From the NCBI GenBank assembly GCA_964608915.1, contig CAZSQA010000009.1, forward strand, positions 62,001 to 126,000: DNA of 64,000 nucleotides. The letters are read 5' to 3'. The translations under genes were made by a program, and so were the position numbers. Numbering within the stretch: position 1 is the first letter of the stretch; every line of letters begins with the position of its first letter. Source of the stretch: QWQI01 sp964608915. GTDB taxonomy: Bacteria; Planctomycetota; Planctomycetia; Isosphaerales; Isosphaeraceae. Below, piece by piece: positions 9,059-18,439 of this stretch. A model generated the notes under the pieces. The model did no database searches and was not told the origin of the DNA. It saw nothing but the letters and a program-made list of their open reading frames with translations.

Positions 9059-10237
9059 ATGTCCGTCATTCGTCAATGCGTCATGTCCCCCATGCCACTA
9101 CGGCTTCTTGTCCCGGTACTCTGGTCGGCAGTTTTTCTCACTGCCAGCTCGATGGCGGACGACGTGACCGAGTTTCACCTGCACCAGGAGAATTCCGGGC
9201 AGTGGGTCGTCGAAGCGCCGCATGCCACGGATGCCAGGCTCAAATCCAAAGCCTCGACAGAAACAGCGATGGCGTTTCCCTGGGGCGTGTTTCGCGTTCC
9301 GGGGCAGGACGAGCCTGACAAAACTCTCGTACCGGTTTCGGGCCGCTGGGTGGTCGAGCACGACCGCCTGCTGTTCAGGCCCCGATATCCATTCCGCCAA
9401 GGATTGCGTTTCCAGGTCACGGAAATGAGGGATGGTGCAGCCGGTCGATCGCTGTGGGATTTTCGGATCCCGCGTGGCGGCGGGCCAGAGCCGAAGCTGG
9501 TGGAATTGCATCCCTCCGGCGGCCATTGGCCGGCCAATCTACTGCGTGTCTACCTGCATTTCAATCGTTCGATGGCTCAGGGCGAAGCGGCGAGACGCAT
9601 CGTGATCCGCGACGAATCGGGCCGAAAGCTCATCCAGCCTTTCCTTGAGCTGGATCAGGAGTTATGGGATCCGGACGGTCGCAGGCTGACGCTCTTGTTC
9701 GATCCCGGCCGTGTGAAACAAGGGCTCAAGCCGCGTGAGGAAGACGGGGCGATTCTTGAGCCCGGGCATCGTTACACGATCGAGGTCTTGCCCGGGTGGC
9801 CCGATTCGCGCGGGGTTCCGACGGAAGACCGGTTCGAGAAGACGATCGAAGTCGGCCCGGCTGATGAAGTTCCGATCGCGCCGAGGAAATGGCGCATCGA
9901 ACCGCCGAAAGCCCGGACGAATGACCCGCTCGTGGTCAAGTTCGACCAGACGGTCGATACCGGCATCGCACTGCGGCTGATCGGCATTCTTGAGTCGGGA
10001 GAGTGCCCGCTGGACGGCAAGACCGAAATCTCGGCTGACGGGCTCGTCTGGAAGTTCACTCCGAAAGTCGCCTGGTCGCCTGGGCTTCACTTCATCGAAG
10101 TCGACCCGGCGCTGGAGGATCCGTCAGGCAATCAGGTCGGCCGGCCGTTCGAAAGCGACGTGAAAGCCGGCGGCGAAACGCTCATGAAAACCGCCAGACC
10201 GACTCGGCTGACGTTCGTCGTTCAGGCAGCGGAGTGA
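9059..10237 (+). CDS. Secreted Ig-like-domain protein
   Basis: An exported protein of about 392 residues with a signal peptide (PLRLLVPVLWSAVFLTASSMA). Two or more beta-rich modules follow, resembling bacterial Ig-like domains of the SbsA kind. Strand signatures are RVYLHFNRSMAQGEAARRI, RRLTLLFDPGRVKQGL, HRYTIEVLPGWPDSRG, DPLVVKFDQTVDTGIALRL and LVWKFTPKVAWSPGLHFIEV. These are typical of domains that describe loss and recovery of end strands, often in cell-surface proteins. The start is uncertain (ATG at 9032, 9059 or 9083). It is convergent with fabI across the terminator at 10273-10308. Function unknown. Confidence 0.75.
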   Translation: MSVIRQCVMSPMPLRLLVPVLWSAVFLTASSMADDVTEFHLHQENSGQWVVEAPHATDARLKSKASTETAMAFPWGVFRVPGQDEPDKTLVPVSGRWVVEHDRLLFRPRYPFRQGLRFQVTEMRDGAAGRSLWDFRIPRGGGPEPKLVELHPSGGHWPANLLRVYLHFNRSMAQGEAARRIVIRDESGRKLIQPFLELDQELWDPDGRRLTLLFDPGRVKQGLKPREEDGAILEPGHRYTIEVLPGWPDSRGVPTEDRFEKTIEVGPADEVPIAPRKWRIEPPKARTNDPLVVKFDQTVDTGIALRLIGILESGECPLDGKTEISADGLVWKFTPKVAWSPGLHFIEVDPALEDPSGNQVGRPFESDVKAGGETLMKTARPTRLTFVVQAAE

Positions 10238-10272
10238 TCGATTCGCCGATTTCGATGATGGGCGAATCCGCC

Positions 10273-10308
10273 AAAAAAGTGAAGAAGCGATCCGTAGATC
10301 GCTTCTTC
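10273..10308 (-). terminator. Rho-independent terminator of fabI
   Basis: A perfect 12-bp stem GAAGAAGCGATC/GATCGCTTCTTC (10281-10292 with 10297-10308) has a 4-nt loop. Read on the minus strand it is followed by a run of six T (10278-10273), the classic intrinsic terminator layout. It lies about 40 nt beyond the fabI stop. It may also slow plus-strand transcripts from the Ig-like gene. Confidence 0.9.
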
Positions 10309-10346
10309 ATCGAACATTCCGAAATTCGTGTCCGCCGAAGACGTCG

Positions 10347-11156
10347 TCAGACTTTGCCTTCTTTCGCCGCTTCGATCGCGCGGCCGGGGCTGCCCATGAC
10401 GTTGTAGCCGGCATCCACGTGCAGCACTTCGCCCGTGATGCCGCTGGCGAGGTCCGAAAGTAGAAACATGCCGGCCGAGCCGACTTCTTCCCGCGTGATG
10501 TTCCGGCCCAGCGGGGCGACGGCTTCATAAAGCCCGGCGAGCTTGTCGGCTTCGCCCACGGCCGAGGCGGCCAGAGTCTTGACCGGGCCTGCCGAAAGGG
10601 CATTCACGCGGATGCCTTTTTCGCCCAGATCGTAGGCCAGGTAGCGGACGGTCATGTCAAGAGCCGCCTTGCACACGCCCATGACGTTATAACCTGCGAC
10701 CACCCTTTCGCCGCCGAAGTAGGTCAGGGTCAGAATCGAACCGCCCGGGTTCAGCACTTCACTGGCATATTTCGACACGGCCGCCAGCGAATACGCGCTG
10801 ATTTCCATGGCGGTTTTGAAGCCTTCCCGGCTGCATTTGAGCACGGGGTTCTTGATGTCTTCCAGCGGGGCGAAGGCGATCGAGTGGAGCACGAAGTCGA
10901 TCGATCCGTAGACTTCCCTGGCCTTCGCGAACGTGGCGGCGATGTCTTCGTCCTTCTGGACATCGCACGAAACCAGCATTTTCGAGCCGATCGGGTCGGT
11001 CAGCTTGCGGACACGGCGTTCCATCTTGTCGCCCGGCAGGTGGGTGAATCCCAGCTCGGCACCTTGTTCCAGCATCTTCTGGCTGATGGCCCATGCGATG
11101 CTGAAATCGTTGGCGACACCCAGAACCACGCCCTTTTTGCCTTCGAACAGACCCAT
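10347..11156 (-). CDS. fabI: Enoyl-[acyl-carrier-protein] reductase (NADH)
   Basis: Short-chain dehydrogenase-fold enzyme that reduces trans-2-enoyl-ACP, the last step of each fatty acid elongation cycle. It has 269 residues, a normal FabI length. The active-site residues fall exactly at the E. coli numbers: Tyr146 (LTYFGGER), Tyr156 and Lys163 (AGYNVMGVCK). The FabI-type nucleotide loop is GVANDFSIAWAI. ATG 11156 is chosen over a much longer open frame because the family N-terminus starts there and AGGAGAG stands 5-6 nt upstream. It is the target class of triclosan and isoniazid-like inhibitors. A strong terminator follows. Confidence 0.96.
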   Translation of the reverse strand: MGLFEGKKGVVLGVANDFSIAWAISQKMLEQGAELGFTHLPGDKMERRVRKLTDPIGSKMLVSCDVQKDEDIAATFAKAREVYGSIDFVLHSIAFAPLEDIKNPVLKCSREGFKTAMEISAYSLAAVSKYASEVLNPGGSILTLTYFGGERVVAGYNVMGVCKAALDMTVRYLAYDLGEKGIRVNALSAGPVKTLAASAVGEADKLAGLYEAVAPLGRNITREEVGSAGMFLLSDLASGITGEVLHVDAGYNVMGSPGRAIEAAKEGKV

Positions 11157-11339
11157 CGTCTCTCTCCTTCGATCCTGCGGAACATCACTTCGGCGAGCCG
11201 GTCGCACAGGATCGGCCCAGCATCCTGCCGTTCGACCGTGCGTTTTCGGCTGCAAGGCCTTAGAATAGCGATGGCAGCCATTTGCGGCAAGCTCGACCTT
11301 GACGGTCAGGAAAGCCGCACCGTGCGGACTCGACGTGCC

Positions 11340-12044
11340 ATGGGCAAGATTCAAGAAGTACTTTCGACAGACTCGAGCCCGACCCTTGAGCCCCTCGGCC
11401 AATGGGGCTGGCTGACACGCTGGCACGACGAAATCACCGCCGCGGCGTGGGCCGAAATCGCACGGTCCGAATCCTGGCCGTGCCCGCTCGAAGTGGTGGC
11501 GGCTTACCGGAGCGTCGCCACGATCCCGATCGGCGAAACCACTTCCGCAATTCAGTCTGAAATCCGTGCCGCAATTCAGGTTTCGATCGATCGATTTACG
11601 CACGTTGACTCAAGCGCTATTCCACCCGCCCAGGAACGGCCCGAGATCGAAGTGCCTGTCATATATGATGGCCCTGACCTTCCTGATGTCGCGGAATCTC
11701 TGGGGCTGACGGTGGAAGAGGTCATCGCGCTTCATACGTCGGTCGTCTATCGGGTCTTCGCTGTGGGATTCCTGCCCGGGTTTCCTTATGCGGGATACCT
11801 GCCTGATGCCATGTCCGGATTGCCGCGCCGGAAATCGCCCCGGGCGCGAGTGGCGGCCGGTTCGGTCGCGATCGCGGGGCGTCAAACGGGAATTTATCCT
11901 TGCGAATCGCCCGGGGGATGGCACATTCTGGGGCACACCCCCGCGATCGTTTGCGACCTGGAACGCGGTTTCTTCAGGTTCCGTCCGGCGGACCTCATCC
12001 GCTTCGTTCCAATTTCTCCCGAAAGCAGGCTGAATCGCGATTGA
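11340..12044 (+). CDS. pxpB: 5-oxoprolinase subunit B (KipI family)
   Basis: Subunit of the ATP-dependent 5-oxoprolinase PxpABC, which opens 5-oxoproline (pyroglutamate) to glutamate. The KipI core GFLPGFPYAGYLPD is followed by RKSPRARVAAGSVAIAG, RQTGIYP and SPGGWHILGHTP, all diagnostic. ATG 11340 gives 234 residues, matching the family; an upstream ATG at 11270 is possible. It is the first gene of pxpB-pxpA-pxpC (40 nt to pxpA). It is divergent from fabI; a TAGAAT box lies at 11261-11266 in the shared region but without a convincing -35. Confidence 0.93.
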   Translation: MGKIQEVLSTDSSPTLEPLGQWGWLTRWHDEITAAAWAEIARSESWPCPLEVVAAYRSVATIPIGETTSAIQSEIRAAIQVSIDRFTHVDSSAIPPAQERPEIEVPVIYDGPDLPDVAESLGLTVEEVIALHTSVVYRVFAVGFLPGFPYAGYLPDAMSGLPRRKSPRARVAAGSVAIAGRQTGIYPCESPGGWHILGHTPAIVCDLERGFFRFRPADLIRFVPISPESRLNRD

Positions 12045-12084
12045 GTCGCTCGCAGTCGCAGCTTTCACGTCGAAGGAATCAAGA

Positions 12085-12816
12085 ATGGAATTCGCCGATC
12101 GTGCTTTTGACCTGAACGCCGATCTTGGCGAAGGTTGCGGCTTCGACGAACGATTGATGCCGCTGGTGACTTCGGCGAGCGTCGCCACCGGCGCCCACGC
12201 AGGGGACGAATCGATCGCCATCGCCACGATGATGCTGGCCCGCCGTCATGGCGTCGTCGTCGGCGCGCACCCTGGTTACCCGGACCGCGAACATTTCGGC
12301 CGCAAGGCCCAGCGGCTGAGTCCCGATCAGGTCGAAAGACTCGTTTTCGATCAGTGTTCTCATCTCATCCGGCTGGCCCGGTCGATCGGTGTCGTGTTGC
12401 CTTACGTCAAGCCCCATGGGGCTTTGTACAATCAGTCCGTGGTCGAGCCGCCGATCGCGCTGGGGCTGGTCCGGGCCGTTTCCCGGTTAGGGCTGGGCCT
12501 TTTGACCTTGCCGATCGGAGAGGCTGCACGGCTCGCTGCCAGGCACGGCGTGCCGGTCGTACGTGAAGGTTTCGTCGATCGTGCCTATGCCGGCGACGGT
12601 ACGCTTCTGCCAAGGTCCGCCGCCGGTTCGGTCCTGACGGATCGTGAAGAGATACGCCGTCAATTCGTGGATCTCATCGAGACAGGATCCGTCGACTCGG
12701 TCTGCATTCATGGCGATCACGCTCGCTCCGTCGAACTCGCCCGGAACGTCAATCTCTGGGCCGAAGAGCTGGGCTGGACGATCCGGAGCGTGTGGCAGCG
12801 TGTCGATCATCGCTGA
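12085..12816 (+). CDS. pxpA: 5-oxoprolinase subunit A (LamB/YcsF family)
   Basis: A 243-residue LamB/YcsF-family protein, subunit A of 5-oxoprolinase. The N-terminus has the hallmark DLNADLGEGCGFDERLMPLV, followed by ATGAHAGDE, VVVGAHPGYPDREHFGR, YVKPHGALYNQ, REGFVDRAYAGDGTLLPR and the late metal-type motif CIHGDHA. The last 17 nt overlap the start of pxpC, so the two are likely coupled in translation. The role is glutamate salvage from pyroglutamate. Confidence 0.95.
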   Translation: MEFADRAFDLNADLGEGCGFDERLMPLVTSASVATGAHAGDESIAIATMMLARRHGVVVGAHPGYPDREHFGRKAQRLSPDQVERLVFDQCSHLIRLARSIGVVLPYVKPHGALYNQSVVEPPIALGLVRAVSRLGLGLLTLPIGEAARLAARHGVPVVREGFVDRAYAGDGTLLPRSAAGSVLTDREEIRRQFVDLIETGSVDSVCIHGDHARSVELARNVNLWAEELGWTIRSVWQRVDHR

Positions 12817-13765
12817 ATCCCAGGGCATTTTCGACACGATTCAAGACACCGGCCGCCCCGGCTACCGGTCGTTCGGCGTGCCTGTCGGCGGCTGGTTCGA
12901 TGCCGATTCCGCAGCACGGGCAAACGCTCTTGCCGGTAACGAACCGGACGCGCCCTGCCTCGAAATCACGCTTCAGAGTGGCCTGTTTCGTGCGGAGGCC
13001 CCGATGCGAATCGCGATCGCGGGGCCAGGGGCCGTGATCGAACTGGCTCGCGGCGATCGTGGCACCGAAACCTGGCGAGAATCGATCGCAACGATGATCT
13101 TGCCAGGTGATTCGTTTCGTATTCGCCACACTGCACAAGGGTTACGCAGCTATGTCGCCGTCCCGGGGGGCGGTTGGGCGGGGCGACCGATTCTCGGAAG
13201 TGTGTCATCCGAGAATCGCCTGATTCAGGGAATGCGCCTTAGTCCCCGCAGTGACACCAGTCAAAACCCGGCCTGGAATTCGAACAGAACTCTGGCGAAC
13301 TGGCCAGATTACGCACGGCCGAACAGGGGCGAGCTGGCGTTCGTCTCGAGCGGCGAATTTGAGCGGCATTCGCGCGCGGCCGATGTGTTTGGATCGATGA
13401 GATGGATCATGTCCGATCGCAGCGACCGGGTCGGAGTTCGTTTCATGCCTGATCCGAACTCTTCGTTCAGCTTCGACTTGCCACGAGACCCCGCTCGACT
13501 ATCCGAACCGGTCGTCCCCGGAACGATTCAGTGGACGGGTTCGGAACTCATCATTCTGGGTGTCGCCGGTGGCACGATGGGCGGGTATCCGGTGCTCGGT
13601 TATCTCGCGCGCAGCGAAATGCCCAAACTTGCCCAGGTTCGCCCTGGAGAGATTGTCCTGTTACGGCCGGTCGCGCTGGAAACGGCCTGGACCATGACCG
13701 AGACGCATGAGACGGATCTTCGTAAGTCGTTGACTCGCATTCGTCTGGCGAACGCTGGCCCGTGA
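12800..13765 (+). CDS. pxpC: 5-oxoprolinase subunit C (biotin-dependent carboxyltransferase-like, KipA)
   Basis: A 321-residue KipA-family subunit. The family N-terminus (I-x-E-x-G-x-x-DTIQDTGRPGY) starts at a GTG at 12800, inside the end of pxpA. The longer open frame upstream is just the pxpA shadow. Further signatures are GVPVGGWFDADSAARAN, LEITLQSG, IAGPGA, YVAVPGG, the SDRSDRVGVR block, GTIQWTGSELIILG and GGYPVLGYLARSEMPKLAQ. Together with PxpB and PxpA it forms the active enzyme. A 115-nt gap without features follows. Confidence 0.93.
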   Translation: MSIIAESQGIFDTIQDTGRPGYRSFGVPVGGWFDADSAARANALAGNEPDAPCLEITLQSGLFRAEAPMRIAIAGPGAVIELARGDRGTETWRESIATMILPGDSFRIRHTAQGLRSYVAVPGGGWAGRPILGSVSSENRLIQGMRLSPRSDTSQNPAWNSNRTLANWPDYARPNRGELAFVSSGEFERHSRAADVFGSMRWIMSDRSDRVGVRFMPDPNSSFSFDLPRDPARLSEPVVPGTIQWTGSELIILGVAGGTMGGYPVLGYLARSEMPKLAQVRPGEIVLLRPVALETAWTMTETHETDLRKSLTRIRLANAGP

Positions 13766-13880
13766 AGCTCGGGACCAAGAATCCTGATCGATTGACGTTG
13801 CCCGAAAAGCCGGTTCATGTTATCCGAATGGTGAAGCAGGTCATTGAAGGCCAGCGGCACTCGCGAAAGGAATCGCATCG

Positions 13881-15185
13881 ATGTACGGACCGGCGAATCG
13901 ATTGTTGCGATCGACAGGGATCGTCCTGGGTCTGTCATGCGCTGCGGCGGGTTGTCAAAGCGTCACGCAGCAGAAGATCGCATGGTCATTCCCCCCACTT
14001 CGTGAAGATGCCGAAGTCGAAGATCAACCAGCCGTTACGGTTCAGAATCAGTCGCTGCCACCTTTGCCGACCGAATACGATCGATGGCTTCAGGCTCAGA
14101 ACACCCGGGTCGGTGCACAGGCGAACGAAAATGAGCCTGGACCGAAATACCCTGTGAAGTCGGACGCTTCTCCGGCACCGCTCGATACCGCCCTCGTCCG
14201 AACCTCGGCCGTGGCTAATCTGACCGGCGCTCAAGAACTTCCGAAGTTCCCTTCGACTCTGCCTTTGCCGACGGCTGCAACGACTTCAAGTATCGCTTTC
14301 GATAAGCAGAAATCGCCGGCTTCTCAGCCGAATTTGCAGGAAACGAACCTGTCAGGCGGTTCTTCGACCGGGTTCGCGTCGAACGTTTCGAGGATGGCTG
14401 GCGCGATGCCTGTCGTATCGAATCCGCCAATTCCTGAAAAAGTACCGGCCGCGACGGGCGTCGTCGCGCTCGATCCCAAAGCGACTCAGCAGATCGTCAA
14501 GAAAATCGTCGGAGCGACGGACGACATTCTTCGCACCGGGCTCCAGGAAGACGTCGTCGAAGAGGACTCGCTTCCGTCGGCGACCACGAACGCCTTCGGG
14601 ATTCGCCAATTGGGGCCGAAAACCAAAGCCGGGCAATCCGTTGCGTCCCGTGCATCTTCGAAAGTGCCGGGCGGTACGAAGCTGCCGACGGAGCGCCCGC
14701 CACTGGAAACTCTTTCCGCGGACCCCAACGAATCGACGGGGACATTTCCCGCCGCCTCGCTTGCACCACCGCTCGTCATCCCCAAAGCCGCAATCTGCAA
14801 AGCTGTCGAAGGGCGCGGCCGATTCCGAGCCCTTCCTGCTCATCTGAGGGCCCCGGGGTCGCCTGTCATCGTTTATTGGGAACTGGACGGACTTTCCCGA
14901 GACTCCACGTCACGAACTGCCGAGTTCACGGCCGTCGTCGAATTGCTCGCTTCGGATCGCGACGAAATCCTGGCCTCGGTGCGGGAAACGGTGCGAGAAA
15001 CCAGTGCCGCGCCGGCTGAGGGCGATTTTGCAGCGCTGCGTTGGACGATCCCGTCCGAAATTGCCACGGGCGAATACCGAATCCGGATCTCCGTGACCGA
15101 AACCGCTTCGAAGCGAAGCGCGACCGCGCAGATCGACCTGCCCGTCGGCCGAGGCCCGGTCGCCAGCCGGTTCGTACTTCCTTGA
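13881..15185 (+). CDS. Lipoprotein of unknown function
   Basis: A 434-residue protein with a type II signal peptide; the lipobox LSCAAAGC puts the lipidated Cys at about residue 25. Residues 30-290 are low in order and rich in Pro, Ser, Thr and Ala. The C-terminal 130 residues look folded and beta-rich: GRGRFRALPAHLRAPGSPVI, YWELDGLSRDS, RTAEFTAVVELLASD, then TGEYRIRISVTETASKRSAT. This resembles an Ig/fibronectin-like module. No enzyme motif was seen. It probably sits in the outer membrane or periplasm. It is convergent with the aminotransferase gene. Confidence 0.75.
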   Translation: MYGPANRLLRSTGIVLGLSCAAAGCQSVTQQKIAWSFPPLREDAEVEDQPAVTVQNQSLPPLPTEYDRWLQAQNTRVGAQANENEPGPKYPVKSDASPAPLDTALVRTSAVANLTGAQELPKFPSTLPLPTAATTSSIAFDKQKSPASQPNLQETNLSGGSSTGFASNVSRMAGAMPVVSNPPIPEKVPAATGVVALDPKATQQIVKKIVGATDDILRTGLQEDVVEEDSLPSATTNAFGIRQLGPKTKAGQSVASRASSKVPGGTKLPTERPPLETLSADPNESTGTFPAASLAPPLVIPKAAICKAVEGRGRFRALPAHLRAPGSPVIVYWELDGLSRDSTSRTAEFTAVVELLASDRDEILASVRETVRETSAAPAEGDFAALRWTIPSEIATGEYRIRISVTETASKRSATAQIDLPVGRGPVASRFVLP

Positions 15186-15228
15186 CCGGCTGGCTGGTCA
15201 GGACCATGCGACCCCCTGTCGCGAATTC

Positions 15229-16419
15229 TCAGGCGAGAAATTTCTCGAGAGCGTCGAAGCCGCGGTCAATCGTGGCCATGTCCGTCGCGAAGCTCATCCG
15301 GGCATAACCTTCGGAGCCGAAGGCCGAGCCCATCACCAGCGCCACGTGAGCCGCTTCCAGTGCCGTCATGCAGAAATCGGTCGAATCCTTGATCGGCTTG
15401 CCGCCGAGCGTTCGCCCGAAGTGCTTCGAGACGTTCATGTAAGCGTAAAATGCGCCGTCCGGTGGAACGCAAGTGACGTCCGGCAGCTTCGCGATACGCT
15501 CCAGGACGCGAGCCCGACGCGCGACGAAAGCCTTTTTCATCGTCGCGACTTCGTCCTGCGGGCCGACGACCGCTTCGAGAGCCGCCCACTGGCTGATCGA
15601 GCAGGGGTTGGATGTCTCCTGGCTCTGAATGTCGCCCATGAACTTCGAAACCGGTTCCGGCGCGATAGCCCAGCCGATCCGCCAGCCGGTCATGGCATAG
15701 GACTTCGAAACGCCCGAGATCGTGACCGTGCGTTCGGCAAGGCCGGGGCGCAGAGTGGCGAAGATATGGGCCGTGACGTCGCCGTAAGTCAAGGCTTCAT
15801 AGATCTCGTCAGAAAGCACGCCGACATTCGTTTCGAGAACCGCATCCGCCAGAGCTTCCATCTCGGCTTTGGAATAGACGGCACCCGTCGGGTTCGAAGG
15901 GCTGTTGATCATGAGCAGTTTCGAGCGTGGCGTCACCGCGGCCCGGAACTGGTCGGGCGTCATTTTGAAGCCCTGGCCTTCCGGGCATTCGACGATTACG
16001 GGCGTCGCGCCGGTGAGTCGCACAAGGTCGGCATAGCTGACCCAGTACGGCGCGGGGATGATCACTTCATCGCCGGGGCCGGTCACAGCCATCAGCGCGT
16101 TATGGATCGACTGCTTCGCTCCGTTCGAAACGACGACCTGAGCCGCTTTCGTCGGCAAGCCCCGCTTCGTGTAATGGTCGGCTAGAGCTTCCCGAAGTTC
16201 AGGAATGCCGGCGGGCGGCGTGTAGTGTGTCTGGCCGCCGCGCATGGCCTTGAGGGCGGCTTCCTGAATGTTCGCCGGCGTATCGAAATCGGGCTCGCCC
16301 AGGGCGAAGTCCATGACGGCGATCCCCTGGCTTTTGAGCTTTTTCGCAGCGGCTCCCATCGCCAGCGTAGCCGAAGGTGCGATCAGTCGGGAACGTTCCG
16401 CCAAACTCAGAAAGGCCAT
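15229..16419 (-). CDS. aspC: Aspartate aminotransferase (class I, PLP-dependent)
   Basis: A 396-residue class I/II aminotransferase. The PLP lysine lies in SGVSKSYAMTGWRIGWA. Other marks are MDFALGEPDFDTP, HYTPPAGIPELREAL, VSNGAKQSIHNAL, SPSNPTGAVYS and SDEIYEALTYGD, which match subgroup I-gamma aspartate aminotransferases rather than the E. coli type. It transfers the amino group of aspartate to 2-oxoglutarate; some relatives also use prephenate. ATG 16419 (MAFLSLAERS) is the family start; the open frame extends 22 codons further. It is divergent from fabF. Confidence 0.9.
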   Translation of the reverse strand: MAFLSLAERSRLIAPSATLAMGAAAKKLKSQGIAVMDFALGEPDFDTPANIQEAALKAMRGGQTHYTPPAGIPELREALADHYTKRGLPTKAAQVVVSNGAKQSIHNALMAVTGPGDEVIIPAPYWVSYADLVRLTGATPVIVECPEGQGFKMTPDQFRAAVTPRSKLLMINSPSNPTGAVYSKAEMEALADAVLETNVGVLSDEIYEALTYGDVTAHIFATLRPGLAERTVTISGVSKSYAMTGWRIGWAIAPEPVSKFMGDIQSQETSNPCSISQWAALEAVVGPQDEVATMKKAFVARRARVLERIAKLPDVTCVPPDGAFYAYMNVSKHFGRTLGGKPIKDSTDFCMTALEAAHVALVMGSAFGSEGYARMSFATDMATIDRGFDALEKFLA

Positions 16420-16952
16420 GGGTCTGCGCTCTGGATGATTGTCTGAATCGTGATCGAGTCTGACCGGGGTCGTCCTCCAGGTCACATGACCCGGCGAAAC
16501 CCGGTCCGAAAGAAACCTCTATCAATGATAACAGCAGAATGCCCGGTCCCGTCAAATTGAGGCGGTCGAAAACCCGAGGTCCGGATCGCTTCCGGTCAAT
16601 GGGGCCGAATCACAGGCGGCCTGAAATTCCGGAATCGGGAAACCGGAAAAAGTGGTCCGGTTTTGCCGGTCGTAAGGTTCGAGCCGGATCGCACCGATCT
16701 CCTGATTCGGCAAGCGGAAGGAACCGGCGAAAAATTTCTCCATAGTGTTTGAAATGCCCCCAATTTGGGATAAGATCGAGGAAGATCGGCAGTCTGGGAT
16801 AGATGCACACGATTAAGTGGTGTGAGGCCGCTGGGCGAAATGCATCGGACTTGGGGCGAGCGATCGAGGAACGGCGAGAAGAATCGATCCGCGATCGGTT
16901 CGGTTCTCGTGGGATCTCGGCGTTTTCCCTGCAACTGAGGTGAATCATTTCC
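16420..16952. other. Divergent intergenic region aspC/fabF
   Basis: A 533-base stretch between divergent genes. Open frames here are Arg/Pro-rich shadows with no recognisable motif. It contains the candidate promoter at 16749-16776 pointing to fabF, which would leave a leader of about 170 nt. No RNA gene or riboswitch was recognised. Confidence 0.5.
16749..16776 (+). promoter_or_regulatory. Candidate promoter upstream of fabF
   Basis: TTGAAA at 16749-16754 and TAAGAT at 16771-16776 are separated by 16 nt. The -35 is close to consensus and the -10 is moderate. Evidence is sequence only. Confidence 0.35.
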
Positions 16953-18242
16953 ATGCGTCGCGTGGTGATCACAGGACTGGGTGTCGTAGCGCCGAACGGA
17001 GTCGGCAAACAGGCATTCACCGAGTCGATCCTCGAAGGTCGATCGGGGGTTTCCCGTATCGAATCATTCGATACGAGCGGCCACCGCATCAAAATCGCGG
17101 GAGAGATCAAGGATTTCGATGTCGTTCCCTACCTGGGCGAGCATCGCAAGAGCGAAAAGGTGATGAGCCGCGCAGTGAAGTTCGCCGTGGGCGCATCTTC
17201 ATTGGCCGTTCAGGATTCCGGGCTGGATCCGGAGCGGCTCAATCCGGAAAGATTCGGCATCTGTATGGGCACGGGAATTACGCCCATGGAGATTCGCGAA
17301 CTGGTCGGGCCGATCGCCGACGGCTTCGGTGAGGACGGCAGTTTCGATCTTTCGAAATATGCCGCGGCTCAGGCCGAATCGATCTTCCCGTTGTGGCTGC
17401 TGCGTCATCTTCCGAACATGGCCGCGGCTCACATCTCGATCCTTCACAAGGCGATGGGGCCGAACAACACGATCGTGACGGCGTGTGCCGCGGGCACCCA
17501 GGCCGTGGGTGAGGCATTCCGGCTCATCCAGCGTGGCGATGCCGATTACATGCTGGCCGGCGGATGCGACAGCCGTCTCGACCCGCTGATGCTCGTGGCC
17601 TACGACGCCATGAAGACCGTGAGCGCCAGCGACCGCCCGCCTGGCGAGGTTTCGCGACCGTTCGACGCCGAGCGAGACGGGTTCGTGATGGGCGAAGGTG
17701 CGGCCGTGCTGGTGCTCGAAAGCCTCCAATCGGCCCGCCGCCGCAAGGCCAAGATCTATGCGGAAGTGACCGGATATGGCTCTTCGTTCGACGCTTACGG
17801 CATCACTCGGCCCGAGCCGGAAGGCAAGGGTGCGGCTCTCGCGATGAATTCCGCCCTGCGTGAAGCGAAGCTGGACGCGGCCGACATCAACTACATCAAC
17901 GCCCACGGCACTTCGACGCGTCTGAACGACATCATGGAGACTAACGCCGTGAAACGCGTCTTCGGTCACCGTGCATCGTCGATCCCGATGAGTTCGCAGA
18001 AGTCGATGGTGGGCCACCTGATCGGAGCGTCCGGGGCTCTGGAGGCAGCCGCCACAGCCATCACGCTCGATATGGGCGTCATTCCTCCGACGATCAACCA
18101 GACGACGCGAGACCCTTCCTGCGATCTCGATTACGTTCCCAACATCGCCCGCGAACGACGCGTGGACACGGCCATGACGAACAGCTTCGGCTTCGGCGGT
18201 CAGAATGCCTCATTGATTCTTCGCCGCCTGATTCGGGCCTGA
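16953..18242 (+). CDS. fabF: 3-oxoacyl-[acyl-carrier-protein] synthase II type condensing enzyme
   Basis: A 429-residue thiolase-fold ketosynthase that condenses malonyl-ACP with acyl-ACP. The catalytic Cys178 is in VTACAAGTQAVGEA; the two active-site histidines are in NAHGTSTRLND and KSMVGHLIGASGALEA. The N-terminus RRVVITGLGVVAPNGVG and the C-terminal TNSFGFGGQNASL are typical of FabF. Relatives with these motifs also occur in special fatty-acid or polyketide pathways, and there is no acpP next door, so housekeeping FabF is likely but not certain. A 12-bp hairpin follows. Confidence 0.9.
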   Translation: MRRVVITGLGVVAPNGVGKQAFTESILEGRSGVSRIESFDTSGHRIKIAGEIKDFDVVPYLGEHRKSEKVMSRAVKFAVGASSLAVQDSGLDPERLNPERFGICMGTGITPMEIRELVGPIADGFGEDGSFDLSKYAAAQAESIFPLWLLRHLPNMAAAHISILHKAMGPNNTIVTACAAGTQAVGEAFRLIQRGDADYMLAGGCDSRLDPLMLVAYDAMKTVSASDRPPGEVSRPFDAERDGFVMGEGAAVLVLESLQSARRRKAKIYAEVTGYGSSFDAYGITRPEPEGKGAALAMNSALREAKLDAADINYINAHGTSTRLNDIMETNAVKRVFGHRASSIPMSSQKSMVGHLIGASGALEAAATAITLDMGVIPPTINQTTRDPSCDLDYVPNIARERRVDTAMTNSFGFGGQNASLILRRLIRA

Positions 18243-18294
18243 GTCAGGCGTATTCCCGGGTTTTCGGCACATTTGGCGGTATTCGTGGAGAATC

Positions 18295-18326
18295 GAAATC
18301 GGCGGGGGGCTTCTCCCGCCGATTTC
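18295..18326 (+). terminator. Hairpin after fabF, probable terminator
   Basis: A perfect 12-bp stem GAAATCGGCGGG/CCCGCCGATTTC has an 8-nt loop and lies 53 nt past the fabF stop. There is no T run afterwards, so termination is likely but not certain. A TATACT box at 18333-18338 directly after it could be the -10 of the next gene. Confidence 0.6.
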
Positions 18327-18439
18327 GTCCGTTATACTGAAACCGTCCGTGAGCAGGAGTTGGAGATACGGACTTCCGGACTCAAGCCAGCCCGGAACCG
18401 ACTGGTTTCATTGCCGTCAACCCGAGGACCGCGCTTCCG

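Noticed and set aside
10884..11339. N-terminal extension of pxpB by about 150 residues
   Set aside because: It runs antisense through fabI; family length and the ATG at 11340 give a normal PxpB.
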